Shown here: in pieces, positions 1-10,533 of the stretch
Layout of the letters: the number at the start of each line of letters is the position of its first letter
Position numbering within the stretch: the first letter of the stretch is position 1
Assembly (NCBI RefSeq): GCF_021729075.1
Contig: NZ_JAJSAQ010000001.1
Span: 195,997 to 259,996 of the forward strand
Origin: Microbulbifer guangxiensis
GTDB taxonomy: Bacteria > Pseudomonadota > Gammaproteobacteria > Pseudomonadales > Cellvibrionaceae
Direction: 5' to 3'
Length of the DNA stretch: 64,000 nucleotides
Position numbers and translations under genes: made by a program
The notes under the pieces: model-generated
The model's database searches: none
The model's input: the letters and a program-made list of their open reading frames with translations, nothing else
Told to the model about the DNA's origin: nothing

Positions 1-505
1 TGGCATCCGCGACGAGAACCGGGCAATAGCCATAGTCCGCTGCGGCCCGGATCGTGGATTCGACACTGGTATTGGTATGTACACCGCAGCAATAGAGCTG
101 CTGGACATCCAGCTGGACGAGCAGGGCGTGGATATTGGTGTTGCCGAATGGTCCCGAGCCGGTCTTGTTGACGATCAGCTCGTCGTCATGCGGACTCACA
201 GAGTCGATGAATTCTGACTCCCGGGAACCCGGGGTGGCCAGCAGCCCGGCCCGCTTCTGCCAGAAGGTGCGCTCGCGTCCGTCTTTGGTCTTGCTTCGGG
301 TGCGAATATGCAGGACCTCGATGCCCTTGTCGCGGAAGATTGCCTGCAGTTTCTGAACATTGGGCAGGACCTGCTGTTCCAGTCGATCGAAAAAGTAGTC
401 CTGATCTGCAGTACTGAACGGGCAGCGGTCGCTTTGCCTGAAAATCCCCTCACCGCGAACGGCGCAGAGATGCTGGAGATCGATACAGAGCAGGGCGGAT
501 TTCAT
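1..505 (-). CDS. Isochorismatase-family hydrolase with Ser at the catalytic Cys position, partial
   Basis: The reading frame opens at ATG 505 and runs off the left edge, so at least 168 residues are visible and the C-terminus is missing. The start MKSALLCIDLQ has the family's first catalytic Asp (D9), and K114 in IVNKTGSGPFG is the catalytic Lys. In the nucleophile motif GVHTNTSVEST the usual Cys is Ser (S147), although C139 and C140 lie just upstream. Members of this fold hydrolyse isochorismate, nicotinamide, N-carbamoyl amines or related small molecules. The substrate cannot be told here, and activity is uncertain without the Cys. No partner gene is visible; the next gene on the same strand, the ETF-QO gene, ends in its own terminator. 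Confidence 0.85.
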   Translation of the reverse strand, partial: MKSALLCIDLQHLCAVRGEGIFRQSDRCPFSTADQDYFFDRLEQQVLPNVQKLQAIFRDKGIEVLHIRTRSKTKDGRERTFWQKRAGLLATPGSRESEFIDSVSPHDDELIVNKTGSGPFGNTNIHALLVQLDVQQLYCCGVHTNTSVESTIRAAADYGYCPVLVADA

Positions 506-617
506 CGCGTTTCTCTTCAATGGCTACAGGATGGCGCGGGAAGCTTCTCTCAGTGTAGCCAATGCCTGTGGTTGCGTTTCAGGCCGGGCTGGATGGCAGG
601 GGGTGGGATTGGCGGCA

Positions 618-643
618 CAAAAAAGGGCGCTCAAGGAGCGCCC
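618..643 (-). terminator. Rho-independent terminator after ETF-QO
   Basis: Perfect 8-bp stem GGGCGCTC/GAGCGCCC (625-632 and 636-643) with a 3-nt loop. Read on the minus strand it is followed by a run of six T. It lies 30 bases past the ETF-QO stop codon. Confidence 0.85.
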
Positions 644-672
644 GGACAAGGAAATATGGTGACCCGTTGGTC

Positions 673-2310
673 TTACATATTCGGGTAGTTGGGACCCCCG
701 CCACCTTCGGGTGAGACCCAGACAATGTTCTGCGTGGGATCCTTGATGTCACAGGTTTTACAGTGCACGCAGTTCTGGGCGTTGATCTGGAACCGCTTGC
801 CACCGGCATCTTCCACCACCTCGTAGACGCCGGCCGGACAGTAGCGCTGGGCCGGCTCATCGTAGATGGGCAGGTTGTGGTTGAGCGGAATCTCATCGTC
901 CTTCAGGGTCAGGTGACAGGGCTGGTCTTCCTCGTGGTTGGTGTTGGAGATGAACACCGAGGACAGCTTGTCAAAGCTGAGCACGCCATCAGGCTTCGGG
1001 TAGGCGATCTTCTTGCAGTCCGCAGCAGGCTTCAGCTGGGCGTGGTCTGGTCTGGTGTCACGCAGGGTCCACGGGAGCTTGCCCTGGAAGATGTTGATAT
1101 CGATAAAGGCGTAGGCAGAGCCGAGGATATTGCCGAACTTGTGCTGGGCCGGGCCGAAGTTGCGCTGCTTGTGCAGCTCCTTCCACGCCCAGCTATCCCG
1201 GTATTTGTCGGCGAATGCGCTCAGCTCGTCACCGCCGCGCTCCGCGCCCAGGGCTTCGACCACGGTCTCTGCGGCGATCATGCCGGACTTCATGGCAGTG
1301 TGGTTACCCTTGATCTTGGCAAAGTTCAGGGTGCCGGCATTATCGCCGACCAGCAGGCCGCCCGGGAAAGTCATCTTGGGCTGGGATTGCAGGCCGCCCT
1401 TGGTAATGGCGCGGGCGCCGTACGCTACGCGTTGTCCGCCTTCAAGGTACTGCCTGATGACCGGGTGATGCTTGTAGCGCTGGAACTCGTCGAACGGGCT
1501 GACATGGGGGTTGCTGTAGGCCAGGTCGGTAATCAGGCCGACCACGACCTGGTTGTCCTCCAGGTGATAGAGGAAGCCACCGCCGTGGGAGCCGCTCTCA
1601 TCCAGGGGCCAGCCTGCGGTGTGGACCACGAGGCCCGGCTGGTGCTTGTCGTCGGCAACCTTCCAGATTTCCTTGATGCCGATGCCATAGTGCTGCGGGT
1701 CCTTGCCTTCATCCAGCTTGAAGCGGGAAATCAGCTGCTTGCCCAGGTGCCCGCGGCATCCCTCGGCAAACAGGGTGTACTTGGCGTGCAGTTCCATGCC
1801 CGGCATATAAGAGTCTTTCTGTTCACCGTTGGCAGACACACCCATATCACCGGTGGCGATTCCCTTGACGGAGCCGTCCTCGTTGTAGAGCACCTCAGCG
1901 GCGGCAAAACCCGGGAAGATTTCTACCCCGAGGTTCTCAGCCTGCTCGGCCAGCCAGCGGCACAGGTTGCCCAGGCTGATGATGTAGTTGCCCTCGTTGT
2001 GCATGGTACTGGGCACAAAGAGGTTGGGAATACGGGTGGCCTTTTCGGCGCCACCCATGACGTAGATGTCGTCGCCTTTTACCGGGGTGTTGAGTGGGGC
2101 ACCGCGATCCTTCCAGTCCGGGAAGAGCTCGTTCAGGGCAGTGGGTTCGAACACTGCGCCCGAGAGGATATGGGCGCCTACCTCGGAGCCTTTTTCCACG
2201 ACACAAACGGAGATGTCTTCGTTCAGCTGGCGAATACGGCAGGCCGCTGCCAGGCCTGCGGGGCCGGCTCCCACGATCACTACATCGTATTCCATTGATT
2301 CGCGTTCCAC
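673..2310 (-). CDS. Electron transfer flavoprotein-ubiquinone oxidoreductase
   Basis: Membrane-associated enzyme that passes electrons from reduced electron transfer flavoprotein to ubiquinone. The FAD-binding motif GAGPAG sits at residues 14-19. The C-terminus carries the [4Fe-4S] ligands, one Cys in RYCPAGVYEV and three in NCVHCKTCDIKDP. The 545-residue length fits the family. I chose the GTG start at 2310 because GAGGAG lies 6 nt upstream and the protein then begins MERESMEYDVVIVGAG, as in pseudomonad homologues; an in-frame GTG at 2352 is also possible. The gene is divergent from etfB-etfA, its direct electron donors, so the three genes form one functional unit. Confidence 0.95.
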   Translation of the reverse strand: MERESMEYDVVIVGAGPAGLAAACRIRQLNEDISVCVVEKGSEVGAHILSGAVFEPTALNELFPDWKDRGAPLNTPVKGDDIYVMGGAEKATRIPNLFVPSTMHNEGNYIISLGNLCRWLAEQAENLGVEIFPGFAAAEVLYNEDGSVKGIATGDMGVSANGEQKDSYMPGMELHAKYTLFAEGCRGHLGKQLISRFKLDEGKDPQHYGIGIKEIWKVADDKHQPGLVVHTAGWPLDESGSHGGGFLYHLEDNQVVVGLITDLAYSNPHVSPFDEFQRYKHHPVIRQYLEGGQRVAYGARAITKGGLQSQPKMTFPGGLLVGDNAGTLNFAKIKGNHTAMKSGMIAAETVVEALGAERGGDELSAFADKYRDSWAWKELHKQRNFGPAQHKFGNILGSAYAFIDINIFQGKLPWTLRDTRPDHAQLKPAADCKKIAYPKPDGVLSFDKLSSVFISNTNHEEDQPCHLTLKDDEIPLNHNLPIYDEPAQRYCPAGVYEVVEDAGGKRFQINAQNCVHCKTCDIKDPTQNIVWVSPEGGGGPNYPNM

Positions 2311-2381
2311 GGCGCTCTCCTCAGCTAGTTTCACGGTATTATTGCCGGCCACGGGGCCTTTGGCTTTTATATTGGTCGCGG

Positions 2382-2411
2382 ATTATATCGGTGTTTATTC
2401 AACCCTACCAA
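2382..2411 (-). promoter_or_regulatory. Sigma-70-like promoter for ETF-QO
   Basis: On the minus strand TTGGTA (2411-2406), an 18-nt spacer and a perfect TATAAT (2387-2382). The implied transcript starts about 65 nt before the GTG start. Confidence 0.5.
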
Positions 2412-2662
2412 TTGCAGGAGTATCCATTTCCCGTGGCAAATACGCCATATTTCAACAGGTTAGGGTGACCGGATTTGACGCTCCTGTTCTCCCTGGCATA
2501 TCTGGGGAATGGTCGGGCAGGGCGGGGCAGCCTATTGATTTTGCCGTATAGAAGGCTCAACATACACCGCGTTCAAACAACTGTTTGACTCCACGATCCG
2601 ATTCGTTCGCGATTTGACCTGTCAGTCGCGGCTTGTAAACAGATTACCGAGACGGGATTTCC
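2412..2662. other. Divergent intergenic region between ETF-QO and etfB
   Basis: No gene is visible here. For etfB the best candidate promoters on the plus strand are TTGACG at 2475 with TATCTG at 2499, and TTGACC at 2614 with TAAACA at 2636; neither is strong. I see no clear regulator site. Confidence 0.4.
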
Positions 2663-3412
2663 ATGAAAGTTCTTGTAGCTGTGAAACGCGTTGTCGACTA
2701 CAACGTCAAGGTTCGCCCGAAGGCGGACGGCAGTGACGTCGACACTGCCAACGTAAAAATGTCTATCAACCCCTTCTGCGAAATTGCCGTGGAAGAGGCC
2801 GTGCGTTTGAAAGAAAAAGGCGTTGTCAGCGAGATAGTCGCCGTTTCCATGGGCCCCAAGCAGTGTCAGGAGCAGATTCGCACCGCACTGGCACTGGGCG
2901 CGGACCGCGGCATCCTGGTAGAGACCGCTGAAGAGCTGCAGCCGCTGGCGGTGGCCAAGTGTCTCAAGGCGATCGTAGAGAAAGAAGAACCGCAGATGGT
3001 CATCATGGGCAAGCAGTCCATCGATGGCGATAACAACCAGACCGGCCAGATGCTGGGCGCCCTCACCGGTATGGCCCAGGGCACCTTTGCCTCCGAGGTT
3101 GTCGTAGAGGACGGTGCTGTCAAAGTGACTCGCGAGATCGATGGCGGCCTGCAGACCGTGGAGCTGAAGCTGCCGGCGGTAGTCACTACAGACCTGCGCC
3201 TCAACGAGCCGCGCTACGCTTCCCTGCCAAACATCATGAAGGCGAAGAAAAAGCCCCTCGACACCACCACCCCGGCGGACCTGGGCGTCGACATCACGCC
3301 GCGCACCAAGACCCTGAAGGTCGAGCCGCCGGCCGAGCGCCAGGCCGGCGTCAAGGTCGCCGACGTGGCGGAACTGGTAGAAAAACTGAAGAACGAGGCG
3401 AAAGTAATCTGA
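2663..3412 (+). CDS. etfB: Electron transfer flavoprotein beta subunit
   Basis: Small subunit of the soluble heterodimeric flavoprotein that collects electrons from acyl-CoA and other dehydrogenases. It starts [19 protein letters not shown] and carries the AMP/FAD-side stretch [17 protein letters not shown], both typical. The 249-residue length is standard. The stop overlaps the etfA start (TGATG), so the two are translationally coupled. GGGA lies a short distance before the ATG. Confidence 0.97.
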   Translation: MKVLVAVKRVVDYNVKVRPKADGSDVDTANVKMSINPFCEIAVEEAVRLKEKGVVSEIVAVSMGPKQCQEQIRTALALGADRGILVETAEELQPLAVAKCLKAIVEKEEPQMVIMGKQSIDGDNNQTGQMLGALTGMAQGTFASEVVVEDGAVKVTREIDGGLQTVELKLPAVVTTDLRLNEPRYASLPNIMKAKKKPLDTTTPADLGVDITPRTKTLKVEPPAERQAGVKVADVAELVEKLKNEAKVI

Positions 3413-4341
3413 TGAGCATTCTCGTTATTGCAGAACACGACAACGCCGAGCTGAAGGGCGCCACCCTCAACACCATCGCTGCCGCCAAGGCAATTGGCGA
3501 CGATATACATGTGCTGGTTGCGGGTGCTGGTTGCGGCGCGGTTGCGGAAGCCGCGGCCAAGGTTGACGGTGTGGCCAAGGTGATTCTTGCCGACAACGTG
3601 GCTTACGAGCATCAGCTGGCGGAAAACGTTGCCAAGCTGGTTGCCGACCTGGGCAAGAATTTCAGTCATATCCTGGCGCCGGCGACGACTACCGGCAAGA
3701 ACATGCTGCCTCGTGCGGCGGCCCTGCTGGATGTGCAACCGATTTCCGACATCGTCGCCGTCGAGAGCGCCGATACCTTCAAGCGCCCGATTTACGCTGG
3801 TAACGTGATTGCCACCGTGCAGAGCTCCGATGCAATCAAGGTGGTTTCTGTCCGCTCGACGGCTTTCGATGCCGTGGCAGCAGAAGGTGGCAGCGCGGCA
3901 GTGGAAAGTGTGGATATCGCTGATGACGCCGCTGTCTCGTCCTTCGTGGGCGAAGAACTGGCCGAGTCCGACCGCCCCGAGCTGACCGCTGCCAAGGTGG
4001 TGATCTCCGGTGGTCGCGGCATGCAGAACGGTGACAACTTCGAGATGCTGTACAAGCTGGCCGACAAGCTGGGCGCCGCTGTCGGTGCTTCCCGCGCGGC
4101 AGTGGATGCAGGCTTTGTCCCGAATGACATGCAGGTTGGCCAGACCGGCAAGATTGTCGCGCCGGACCTGTATATTGCGGTGGGCATCTCCGGTGCCATC
4201 CAGCACCTGGCGGGCATGAAGGATTCCAAAGTGATCGTGGCCATCAACAAGGACGAGGAGGCGCCGATCTTCTCCGTCGCGGACTATGGCCTGGTCGCGG
4301 ATCTCTTCGATGCAGTCCCGGAGCTGGAAACAAAATTGTAA
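3412..4341 (+). CDS. etfA: Electron transfer flavoprotein alpha subunit
   Basis: Large ETF subunit; it binds FAD through its C-terminal domain. That region shows [22 protein letters not shown], where the SGAIQH stretch contacts FAD, followed by [16 protein letters not shown]. At 309 residues it has the usual length. It overlaps etfB by one base and is followed by a good terminator, so etfBA is a two-gene operon. Its electrons go to the quinone oxidoreductase encoded divergently upstream. Confidence 0.97.
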   Translation: MSILVIAEHDNAELKGATLNTIAAAKAIGDDIHVLVAGAGCGAVAEAAAKVDGVAKVILADNVAYEHQLAENVAKLVADLGKNFSHILAPATTTGKNMLPRAAALLDVQPISDIVAVESADTFKRPIYAGNVIATVQSSDAIKVVSVRSTAFDAVAAEGGSAAVESVDIADDAAVSSFVGEELAESDRPELTAAKVVISGGRGMQNGDNFEMLYKLADKLGAAVGASRAAVDAGFVPNDMQVGQTGKIVAPDLYIAVGISGAIQHLAGMKDSKVIVAINKDEEAPIFSVADYGLVADLFDAVPELETKL

Positions 4342-4369
4342 TTTTCGCTTTATATACTGGCGAGCACAG

Positions 4370-4394
4370 AAAGGGCGGCGATGGCCGCCCTTTT
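4370..4394 (+). terminator. Rho-independent terminator after etfBA
   Basis: Stem GGGCGGC/GCCGCCC (4373-4379 and 4384-4390) with loop GATG, flanked by AAA on the left and TTTT on the right, 30 bases past the etfA stop. It separates etfBA from the secretion operon. Confidence 0.85.
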
Positions 4395-4580
4395 GCTACC
4401 TGTCTGGAACACGGAAACCGGTACAGGCAGTGCCAGCACAGGGCGTCACCCCCTATCGCGATTCTAGGGATGGGATCTCCGCCAATGAAGGAACATTGCC
4501 TTTCTGGTAATGACGAATGAGAATAGGCGGCTTAGATCAATAATTCAGGTCAGTTTTGCACTTGGCCACTAGGGTTGTAC

Positions 4581-5249
4581 ATGTCGGCTTTACAGCGATT
4601 TTCCTGGGCTTTGCCAGTATCCGCGGCGAACAGCGCCAATCGACGCAGTTTGCTCGCCTCTGTCGGCGTCGCTGGGGCCTGGTTGATGGTCAACGTTTTG
4701 GCTTATGGTGCCAATTTGTTACCCGCATCGGAAGATGAATCTTTTCTCGCTGCACGTCACACCTCTGCGGCCCCTCACAATGGTGTCTCCCTACCCAGCA
4801 CCCCGTTCTTTGGCGTTGCAGCCAGGGAACCGGCCGCCGAGCCGCAGCTGGATCTTGCCAATATCCCCATCACCCAATTGAACCTGGTGCTTTCCGGGGT
4901 CCTCGACAATAGCGATGAGCAGAAGGCCAGTGCACTGGTGGCAGAGCGGGGCAAGCCGGCCCAGCGCCTGTTTGTGGGGGACCGGCTGCCAGGTGGCGCA
5001 GAGCTTTATTCTGTGGATACCGATCACATCATCCTGCGGCGCAATGGCAAGATGGAAAAACTGACCTATCCGGATGAGGATGGGCGTCCGACGGTGCCGA
5101 CGAATAATTTTGCCAATGGCGGGTTCGCCCGACAGGCGGCCGAAGTCAGTGCGCAAAACGATCAGAGCCGTTCAGAAAAACAACAGTCGATCCGGGAGCG
5201 CCTCGAGCAGCTTCGCAGTATCGCGCGAGAGCGGCGTTCCGAGCGGTAG
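4581..5249 (+). CDS. gspC: Type II secretion protein GspC
   Basis: Inner-membrane protein that links the cytoplasmic-membrane platform to the GspD secretin. After a short cytoplasmic stretch there is one membrane segment (about residues 25-45, ASVGVAGAWLMVNVLAYG). A periplasmic homology region follows (about 90-160, with GVLDNSDEQKASALV and RLFVGDRLPGGAELYSVD). The 222-residue protein ends in a charged, helix-forming tail instead of a PDZ domain, like the coiled-coil subtype of GspC. ATG 4581 is preferred over TTG 4575 because AGGG precedes it at proper spacing. First gene of the gsp operon. Confidence 0.9.
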   Translation: MSALQRFSWALPVSAANSANRRSLLASVGVAGAWLMVNVLAYGANLLPASEDESFLAARHTSAAPHNGVSLPSTPFFGVAAREPAAEPQLDLANIPITQLNLVLSGVLDNSDEQKASALVAERGKPAQRLFVGDRLPGGAELYSVDTDHIILRRNGKMEKLTYPDEDGRPTVPTNNFANGGFARQAAEVSAQNDQSRSEKQQSIRERLEQLRSIARERRSER

Positions 5250-5313
5250 AGAACCGGCGGATGGCCCCTTTAATTTTTTGACCAAGACCATTTGAGAAAG
5301 AGCCAGAACAATA

Positions 5314-7281
5314 ATGAAGAGGATGTATATTCGTCGACTGCTCGCAGTCGGGCTGGGGTTGCTGTTATCCACAGTGGTGCTCGCCCAGCCCCCGGAGCGG
5401 GTCACGCTCTCTCTCGATAATGCGGATATCCGAGACCTCATCAACTGGGCAGCGGATTTCACCGGCAAGAACATCATCGTCCACCCCAATGTGAAGGGAA
5501 AGGTCACCGTGGTGGCCGGTGACCCGATGACGCACGACGAGGCTTTCGAAGTCTTCATGTCTGTGCTGGACGTAAATGGCTTTACGCTCGTTGAGCAGGG
5601 CGGGGCCTGGAAGGTGGTGCCGGACTCGCAGGCCAAGGCGCAGGCCATTCCGGTGGTTGAGGGCAGCGTTCGGGTTCCCGGCGAGACCATGCTGGTTCGG
5701 ACCATCCGCGTGGAGAATATTTCCGCGACACAGCTGATCGCCATGCTGCGACCGCTGGTTCCGACTGCCGGTCACCTGGCTGCCTATGCCGACACCAATA
5801 CCCTGATCATCGCCGATCGAGCTGCCAATATTGAGCAGATTGTGCGCCTGGTAAAACAACTGGATCGCGCAGGAGCCATCGATATCGAGCTGGTCCCCCT
5901 GCAGTTCGCCTCTGCCAAAGAGGTCAAGCAGGTACTCGGGGAGTTGCTGCAGGGCGGGGGCAAGCAGGCGGGCAATGATGTTCAGCCTTTGCGGATCGCG
6001 GTAGATGAGCGCTCCAACTCTGTCCTGCTCACCGGGGATCCGGTGACCCGCACCCAGCTCAAGAACGTGATTCGCCGCCTCGACCAGCCGCTCGACGGCG
6101 AGGGCAATACGGCTGTGGTGTATGTGCAATACGCGAATGCCGCGGACCTGAAGCCGATTCTGGAAGGGATGAGCGGCAGCATCCAGAAGACCGAGAAGGA
6201 CCAGCAGGCCGCGGACGTCGAGGTCAGCATCCAGGTCAATGAATCCCTCAATTCCCTGGTTCTGACCGCCCCGCCTGCATTGCTGGAGACCATGAAGGGC
6301 GTGATCGCCAAGCTGGACGTGCGTCGCGCCCAGGTGCTGATCGAGGCCATCATCGTAGAGGTCACCGAAGGGGCGGGCAGCGATCTCGGTATCAAGTGGA
6401 TTGCCGGTGCCAACGATGATGTGGCGGCGGGCTTTAACAACGACGCCTCTCCCAACCCCATCGTGGATAGCGACGGCAATGTGCTGTCGGAGTTCAATCC
6501 CGGGTCGCTGAACCCTCTCAACCTGCTGGGAACAGGCCTCAACCTGGGTTATCTCACCGGAACTGATGTTCGTGCCGTGGTCAATGCGGTTGCGACAACC
6601 AACAACGCCAACATCCTCTCCACGCCGACCATCATGGCGCTGGACAATGAAGAGGCGGAGATTCTGGTTGGCCAGAACGTGCCCTTCATTACCGGCGAAC
6701 AGCTGCTGTCCGGCAGCAACAACGACCCGTTTACCACGATCCAGCGTCAGGATATCGGCACCACCCTGAAAGTGGTTCCGCGCGTGAACAACAACAATTC
6801 CGTGACTCTGGATATTGAGCAGAAGGTGGAAAATGTCCTGCCGTTCGCTGAAGGAGCGAGCGGCGCTTCCGATATCGTTACCAGCAAGCGGGAGATTCGC
6901 ACGCGGGTACTGATCGACGACGGTGCCATTCTGGTGCTCGGTGGCCTGATCGAGGACCAGGTGAGTGAAACTGCCTCCAAGGTGCCCCTGCTGGGTGATC
7001 TGCCGGGGATCGGCCGACTGTTCCGTTCCAGCAGCAAGGACGTCAGCAAGACCAACCTGATGGTGTTCCTGCGACCCAAGATTCTCAGCACCCAGATTGC
7101 TGGCTATGAAGAGACCCGCCAGCGCTATCTGGACCTGCAGGAGAAGCAGTTCCGCATCCGCGACAAGACCAGTGTGATCTGGGACTGGCATCGCGGCGAT
7201 GTGTTGCCGGACCTGCTGCCCCCTACCGGAAGCTACGAGGGGGAAGGCGAACCGGTCGAGGTAATTGAGGTAGAAAAATGA
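5314..7281 (+). CDS. gspD: Type II secretion secretin GspD
   Basis: Forms the outer-membrane channel of the type II secretion system. A signal peptide ([19 protein letters not shown], cleaved near VLAQ) precedes the N0 domain and three N1-N3 repeats, then the C-terminal secretin domain with [16 protein letters not shown] and [12 protein letters not shown]. The length, 655 residues, is normal. It lies 64 nt after gspC, and its stop overlaps the gspE start by ATGA. No pilotin gene is visible nearby, so how it is targeted to the outer membrane is open. Confidence 0.97.
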   Translation: MKRMYIRRLLAVGLGLLLSTVVLAQPPERVTLSLDNADIRDLINWAADFTGKNIIVHPNVKGKVTVVAGDPMTHDEAFEVFMSVLDVNGFTLVEQGGAWKVVPDSQAKAQAIPVVEGSVRVPGETMLVRTIRVENISATQLIAMLRPLVPTAGHLAAYADTNTLIIADRAANIEQIVRLVKQLDRAGAIDIELVPLQFASAKEVKQVLGELLQGGGKQAGNDVQPLRIAVDERSNSVLLTGDPVTRTQLKNVIRRLDQPLDGEGNTAVVYVQYANAADLKPILEGMSGSIQKTEKDQQAADVEVSIQVNESLNSLVLTAPPALLETMKGVIAKLDVRRAQVLIEAIIVEVTEGAGSDLGIKWIAGANDDVAAGFNNDASPNPIVDSDGNVLSEFNPGSLNPLNLLGTGLNLGYLTGTDVRAVVNAVATTNNANILSTPTIMALDNEEAEILVGQNVPFITGEQLLSGSNNDPFTTIQRQDIGTTLKVVPRVNNNNSVTLDIEQKVENVLPFAEGASGASDIVTSKREIRTRVLIDDGAILVLGGLIEDQVSETASKVPLLGDLPGIGRLFRSSSKDVSKTNLMVFLRPKILSTQIAGYEETRQRYLDLQEKQFRIRDKTSVIWDWHRGDVLPDLLPPTGSYEGEGEPVEVIEVEK

Positions 7282-8774
7282 CTCTAGCAGCGGCCCCGCG
7301 GGAGCTGGCATCCAAGCGCCTGCCCTACGCCTTCGCCAAGCGCCATCGCGTGCTCCTGACTGCCGCCGACGGAGAATTGCGCTGTCAGTATGTGGCGCCG
7401 CTGAATCCCAGCGTATTGGCGGAGGTCCAGCGGCTGTGCGGATTCCCGGTGGATATCGAGGCCGTTCAGGAAGAGGGGTTCCAGGCTGCTCTGCAGCGGG
7501 AGTATGAAAACCGCGAAGGCGGCAATCTCTCCGATGTGGAGGGGCTGGGGGATGACCTGGACCTGGCCGCCGTCGCCGATTCACTGCCGGAAACCGAGGA
7601 CCTGCTGGAGCAGGAGGATGATGCACCGATCGTCCGCCTGATCAATGCGATTTTCGCCGAGTCGCTCAAGCAGGGTGCCTCGGATATTCATATCGAGACG
7701 TTTGAAAAGCGGCTGGTGGTGCGTTTCCGCGTCGACGGCGTATTGCGTGAGGTTCTGCAGCCGCGTCGGGCGTTGGCACCGTTGCTGGTATCCCGTATCA
7801 AGGTGATGGCCAAACTGGATATCGCCGAGAAGCGCGTGCCCCAGGATGGCCGCATCTCCCTGCTGATGGGCGGGCGCGAAGTGGATGTACGGGTTTCCAC
7901 CATGCCGTCCAGTGCCGGTGAGCGGGTGGTCATGCGCCTGCTGGACAAACAGGCGGGCAAGATGGACCTGACCAAGCTGGGCATGTCGGGCCACGATCTC
8001 AAGATCATGAACGAGCTGCTCGGGCGCCCGCACGGTATCCTGCTGGTCACCGGCCCGACCGGCTCCGGTAAGACCACCACGCTTTACGCCGGCCTCGGCA
8101 GTATCAACAATCGCGAGAAGAACATCCTCACGGTCGAGGACCCGGTTGAGTACAACCTCGAGGGTGTGGGGCAGACGCAGGTCAATACCAAGGCTGATAT
8201 GACCTTTGCCCGCGGGCTGCGCGCGATCCTGCGTCAGGACCCGGATGTAGTGATGGTCGGTGAGATCCGCGACCTGGAAACCATGCAGATTGCTATTCAG
8301 GCGTCACTGACCGGCCACCTGGTGCTCTCGACCCTGCACACCAACACTGCGCTCGGGGCGGTCACCCGACTGGTGGACATGGGCATCGAACCCTTCCTGC
8401 TGTCCTCGAGCCTGATCGGTGTGCTTGCCCAGCGGCTGGTACGGGTACTGTGTCCGGAGTGCAAACAGCCCCATTCGGCTGATCCCGGCGAGCGTCGCCT
8501 GCTGGGTACGGATGGCGCCGGTGACACCATCATTTACCGGCCCTCCGGCTGCGAACACTGCAATCACAGTGGCTATGTGGGTCGGGTCGGCATCTATGAG
8601 CTGGTCCCGGTCAATGAGACCATGCGCCAGCTGATCCACGATCGCGCCTCGGAGAGTGCGCTGGTGCTGGAAGCCCGCAAAGTGGCCAAGAGCATCCGTG
8701 AGGATGGCATCGCCAAGGTGCTGGCCGGTATCACTTCCCTGGAGGAAGTGCTGCGGGTCACCCAGGAGTCCTGA
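7278..8774 (+). CDS. gspE: Type II secretion ATPase GspE
   Basis: Cytoplasmic hexameric ATPase that powers pseudopilus assembly. The N-terminal domain binds GspL. The core shows the Walker A motif [10 protein letters not shown] near residue 259, the Asp box [17 protein letters not shown] and the Walker B/His-box region [21 protein letters not shown] four-Cys zinc module follows (CPEC with GCEHC some 30 residues later). The 498-residue length is standard. Coupled to gspD by an ATGA overlap and followed by gspF after 2 nt. Confidence 0.97.
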   Translation: MTLAAAPRELASKRLPYAFAKRHRVLLTAADGELRCQYVAPLNPSVLAEVQRLCGFPVDIEAVQEEGFQAALQREYENREGGNLSDVEGLGDDLDLAAVADSLPETEDLLEQEDDAPIVRLINAIFAESLKQGASDIHIETFEKRLVVRFRVDGVLREVLQPRRALAPLLVSRIKVMAKLDIAEKRVPQDGRISLLMGGREVDVRVSTMPSSAGERVVMRLLDKQAGKMDLTKLGMSGHDLKIMNELLGRPHGILLVTGPTGSGKTTTLYAGLGSINNREKNILTVEDPVEYNLEGVGQTQVNTKADMTFARGLRAILRQDPDVVMVGEIRDLETMQIAIQASLTGHLVLSTLHTNTALGAVTRLVDMGIEPFLLSSSLIGVLAQRLVRVLCPECKQPHSADPGERRLLGTDGAGDTIIYRPSGCEHCNHSGYVGRVGIYELVPVNETMRQLIHDRASESALVLEARKVAKSIREDGIAKVLAGITSLEEVLRVTQES

Positions 8775-8776
8775 TC

Positions 8777-9994
8777 GTGGCTGCCTTCGAGTACATCGCA
8801 CTCACTGACTCCGGTCGCAAGAACCGCGGCACGCTGGAGGCCGACAGCGCCAAGGCCGCGCGCCAGCAGTTGCGGGCCCGTGGCCTGGTGCCCCTCGAGT
8901 TGGGGCCGGCGACGGAGACATCTAGCTCAGGTGGTTCCTCCCTGTTGTCCGGCACCCCCGGGCTTAGCGTCAAAAACCTGGCGCTGCTGACCCGCCAGAT
9001 TGCGACACTGCTGCGGGCGGGCATTCCCCTGGAAGAATCGCTGAGCGCCATCGCCAACCAGACACGCAATGCGAAGATACGCCGCATCGTGATGGCGGTT
9101 CGCGGAAAGATTCTAGAAGGCCACAGCTTCGCCCAGGCACTGGGCAATTTCCCCCGCGCATTTCCAAAGCTCTACCGGGCGACGGTGGAAGCCGGTGAGC
9201 ATTCCGGCCACCTCGATGGCGTTCTCGAGCGCCTGAGCGAATACGTAGAAAACCAGCAGAAGTTTCGCCAGAAAGTACAGCTGGCGCTGATCTACCCGCT
9301 GGTTCTGGTGTTTGTCTGCATCCTGGTTGTGACCGGCCTCATGGTTTACGTGGTGCCGGACGTGATCGAGGTGTTCACCGGTACTGGACAGGTGCTGCCA
9401 CTGCCGACCCGCATCCTGGTGGCCATCAGTGACTTCATTGCCGCCTGGGGCTGGCTGGTACCGCCGGCACTGATCGCGTCTGGGATCGGCATTGCGATGC
9501 TGTTGCGCCAGCCGGCGATCCGTTACCGCTTTCACCACCGGCTGCTGGAGTTGCCGCTGATCGGCTGGCTTGTGCGCGGCGCGCAGAGTGCGCGTTATGT
9601 GGGCACCCTGGCCATCCTCACCGGCAGCAGCGTGCCGTTGGTCCAGGCAATGGGTATTGCCAGTGGCGTGATGAGTAATGAATTCCTGAAGGCGCGGCTG
9701 CAGGTTGCGCAGAAATTCGTGCGGGAAGGGGGCAGCCTGCGCAGGGCGCTGGAGGATGTGGAGTACTTCCCGCCAATGATGATTTACATGATCGCGAGCG
9801 GTGAGTCGTCAGGCTCCCTCGACGAGATGCTCGCCAGGGCCGCCGAGTCCCAGGAGCAGGATCTCCAGGGTGCAGTGACGGCGTTTGTCAGCCTGTTCGA
9901 GCCGGCGATGCTGCTGCTGATGGCCGCCATCGTGCTCTTTATCGTGATGGCGATCATGATGCCGATCATGAGCATGAATCAGATGGTCATCTGA
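8777..9994 (+). CDS. gspF: Type II secretion inner-membrane platform protein GspF
   Basis: Polytopic platform protein of the secretion machine. It has the two repeated cytoplasmic helical domains of the family (the first at about LLTRQIATLLRAGIPLEESL, the second at about LAILTGSSVPLVQAM) and three hydrophobic segments, the last near the C-terminus (LLLMAAIVLFIVMAIMMPI). It starts with GTG 2 nt after gspE. At 405 residues it has full length. Confidence 0.96.
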   Translation: MAAFEYIALTDSGRKNRGTLEADSAKAARQQLRARGLVPLELGPATETSSSGGSSLLSGTPGLSVKNLALLTRQIATLLRAGIPLEESLSAIANQTRNAKIRRIVMAVRGKILEGHSFAQALGNFPRAFPKLYRATVEAGEHSGHLDGVLERLSEYVENQQKFRQKVQLALIYPLVLVFVCILVVTGLMVYVVPDVIEVFTGTGQVLPLPTRILVAISDFIAAWGWLVPPALIASGIGIAMLLRQPAIRYRFHHRLLELPLIGWLVRGAQSARYVGTLAILTGSSVPLVQAMGIASGVMSNEFLKARLQVAQKFVREGGSLRRALEDVEYFPPMMIYMIASGESSGSLDEMLARAAESQEQDLQGAVTAFVSLFEPAMLLLMAAIVLFIVMAIMMPIMSMNQMVI

Positions 9995-10084
9995 CCGGCG
10001 TCGGCCGGGGCAGTTGGCCTGTTCGGGCGTAATAGCGCGAAGACGCTAGACGCTAACAAGAGAACTGTGACAGAGAGTGATGTT

Positions 10085-10513
10085 ATGAGAAATCTGAAAA
10101 AAAACGGCGGCTTTACGCTGATCGAGATCATGGTGGTGATCGTGATCCTCGGGGTGCTTGGTGCCCTGGTAGTGCCCAATATCATGGGCCGTACCGGCGA
10201 GGCGCGGATGAAGGCGGCAGTGGCCGACCTCCGGGCCATTGAAACCCAGCTGGACCTGTACCGGATGGACAACTTTGTTTATCCCAGCACGGAGCAGGGC
10301 CTTCAGGCACTGGTCGCCAAGCCTAACGGTTTTCCTGAGGCAAAAAACTGGACCCAGCCATACCTGAAGCGCGAGCCCAAGGATCCGTGGGGTAATGAGT
10401 ACCAGTATGTCAGCCCTGGGAGCGAGGGCCCCTATGACCTCTTCAGCCTGGGCGCCGACGGCAAGCCCGGTGGGGAAGGCGAGGCGGCCGACCTGTTCGC
10501 TTCCGAGCTCTGA
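10085..10513 (+). CDS. gspG: Major pseudopilin GspG
   Basis: Main subunit of the type II secretion pseudopilus. The prepilin leader MRNLKKNGG is cut before FTLIE, with Glu at +5, and a hydrophobic helix follows. The C-terminal part has the calcium-loop region (DPWGNEYQYVSPGSEGPYDLFSLGADG) of GspG. I prefer ATG 10085 over an upstream GTG at 10067 because it gives the normal short leader. The 90-nt gap after gspF is the largest inside the operon, as is common before the most highly expressed subunit. Confidence 0.96.
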   Translation: MRNLKKNGGFTLIEIMVVIVILGVLGALVVPNIMGRTGEARMKAAVADLRAIETQLDLYRMDNFVYPSTEQGLQALVAKPNGFPEAKNWTQPYLKREPKDPWGNEYQYVSPGSEGPYDLFSLGADGKPGGEGEAADLFASEL

Positions 10514-10533
10514 TCGTAGATTGCTCTCCTAGC

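Noticed and set aside
763-2298. Long plus-strand open frame (511 codons) opposite the ETF-QO gene
   Set aside because: Its translation resembles no protein, while the opposite strand encodes a full ETF-QO with all motifs; GC-rich codon bias opens long antisense frames.
5365-7626. 753-codon minus-strand open frame opposite gspD and gspE
   Set aside because: Antisense shadow; the plus strand encodes complete, recognisable secretion proteins.
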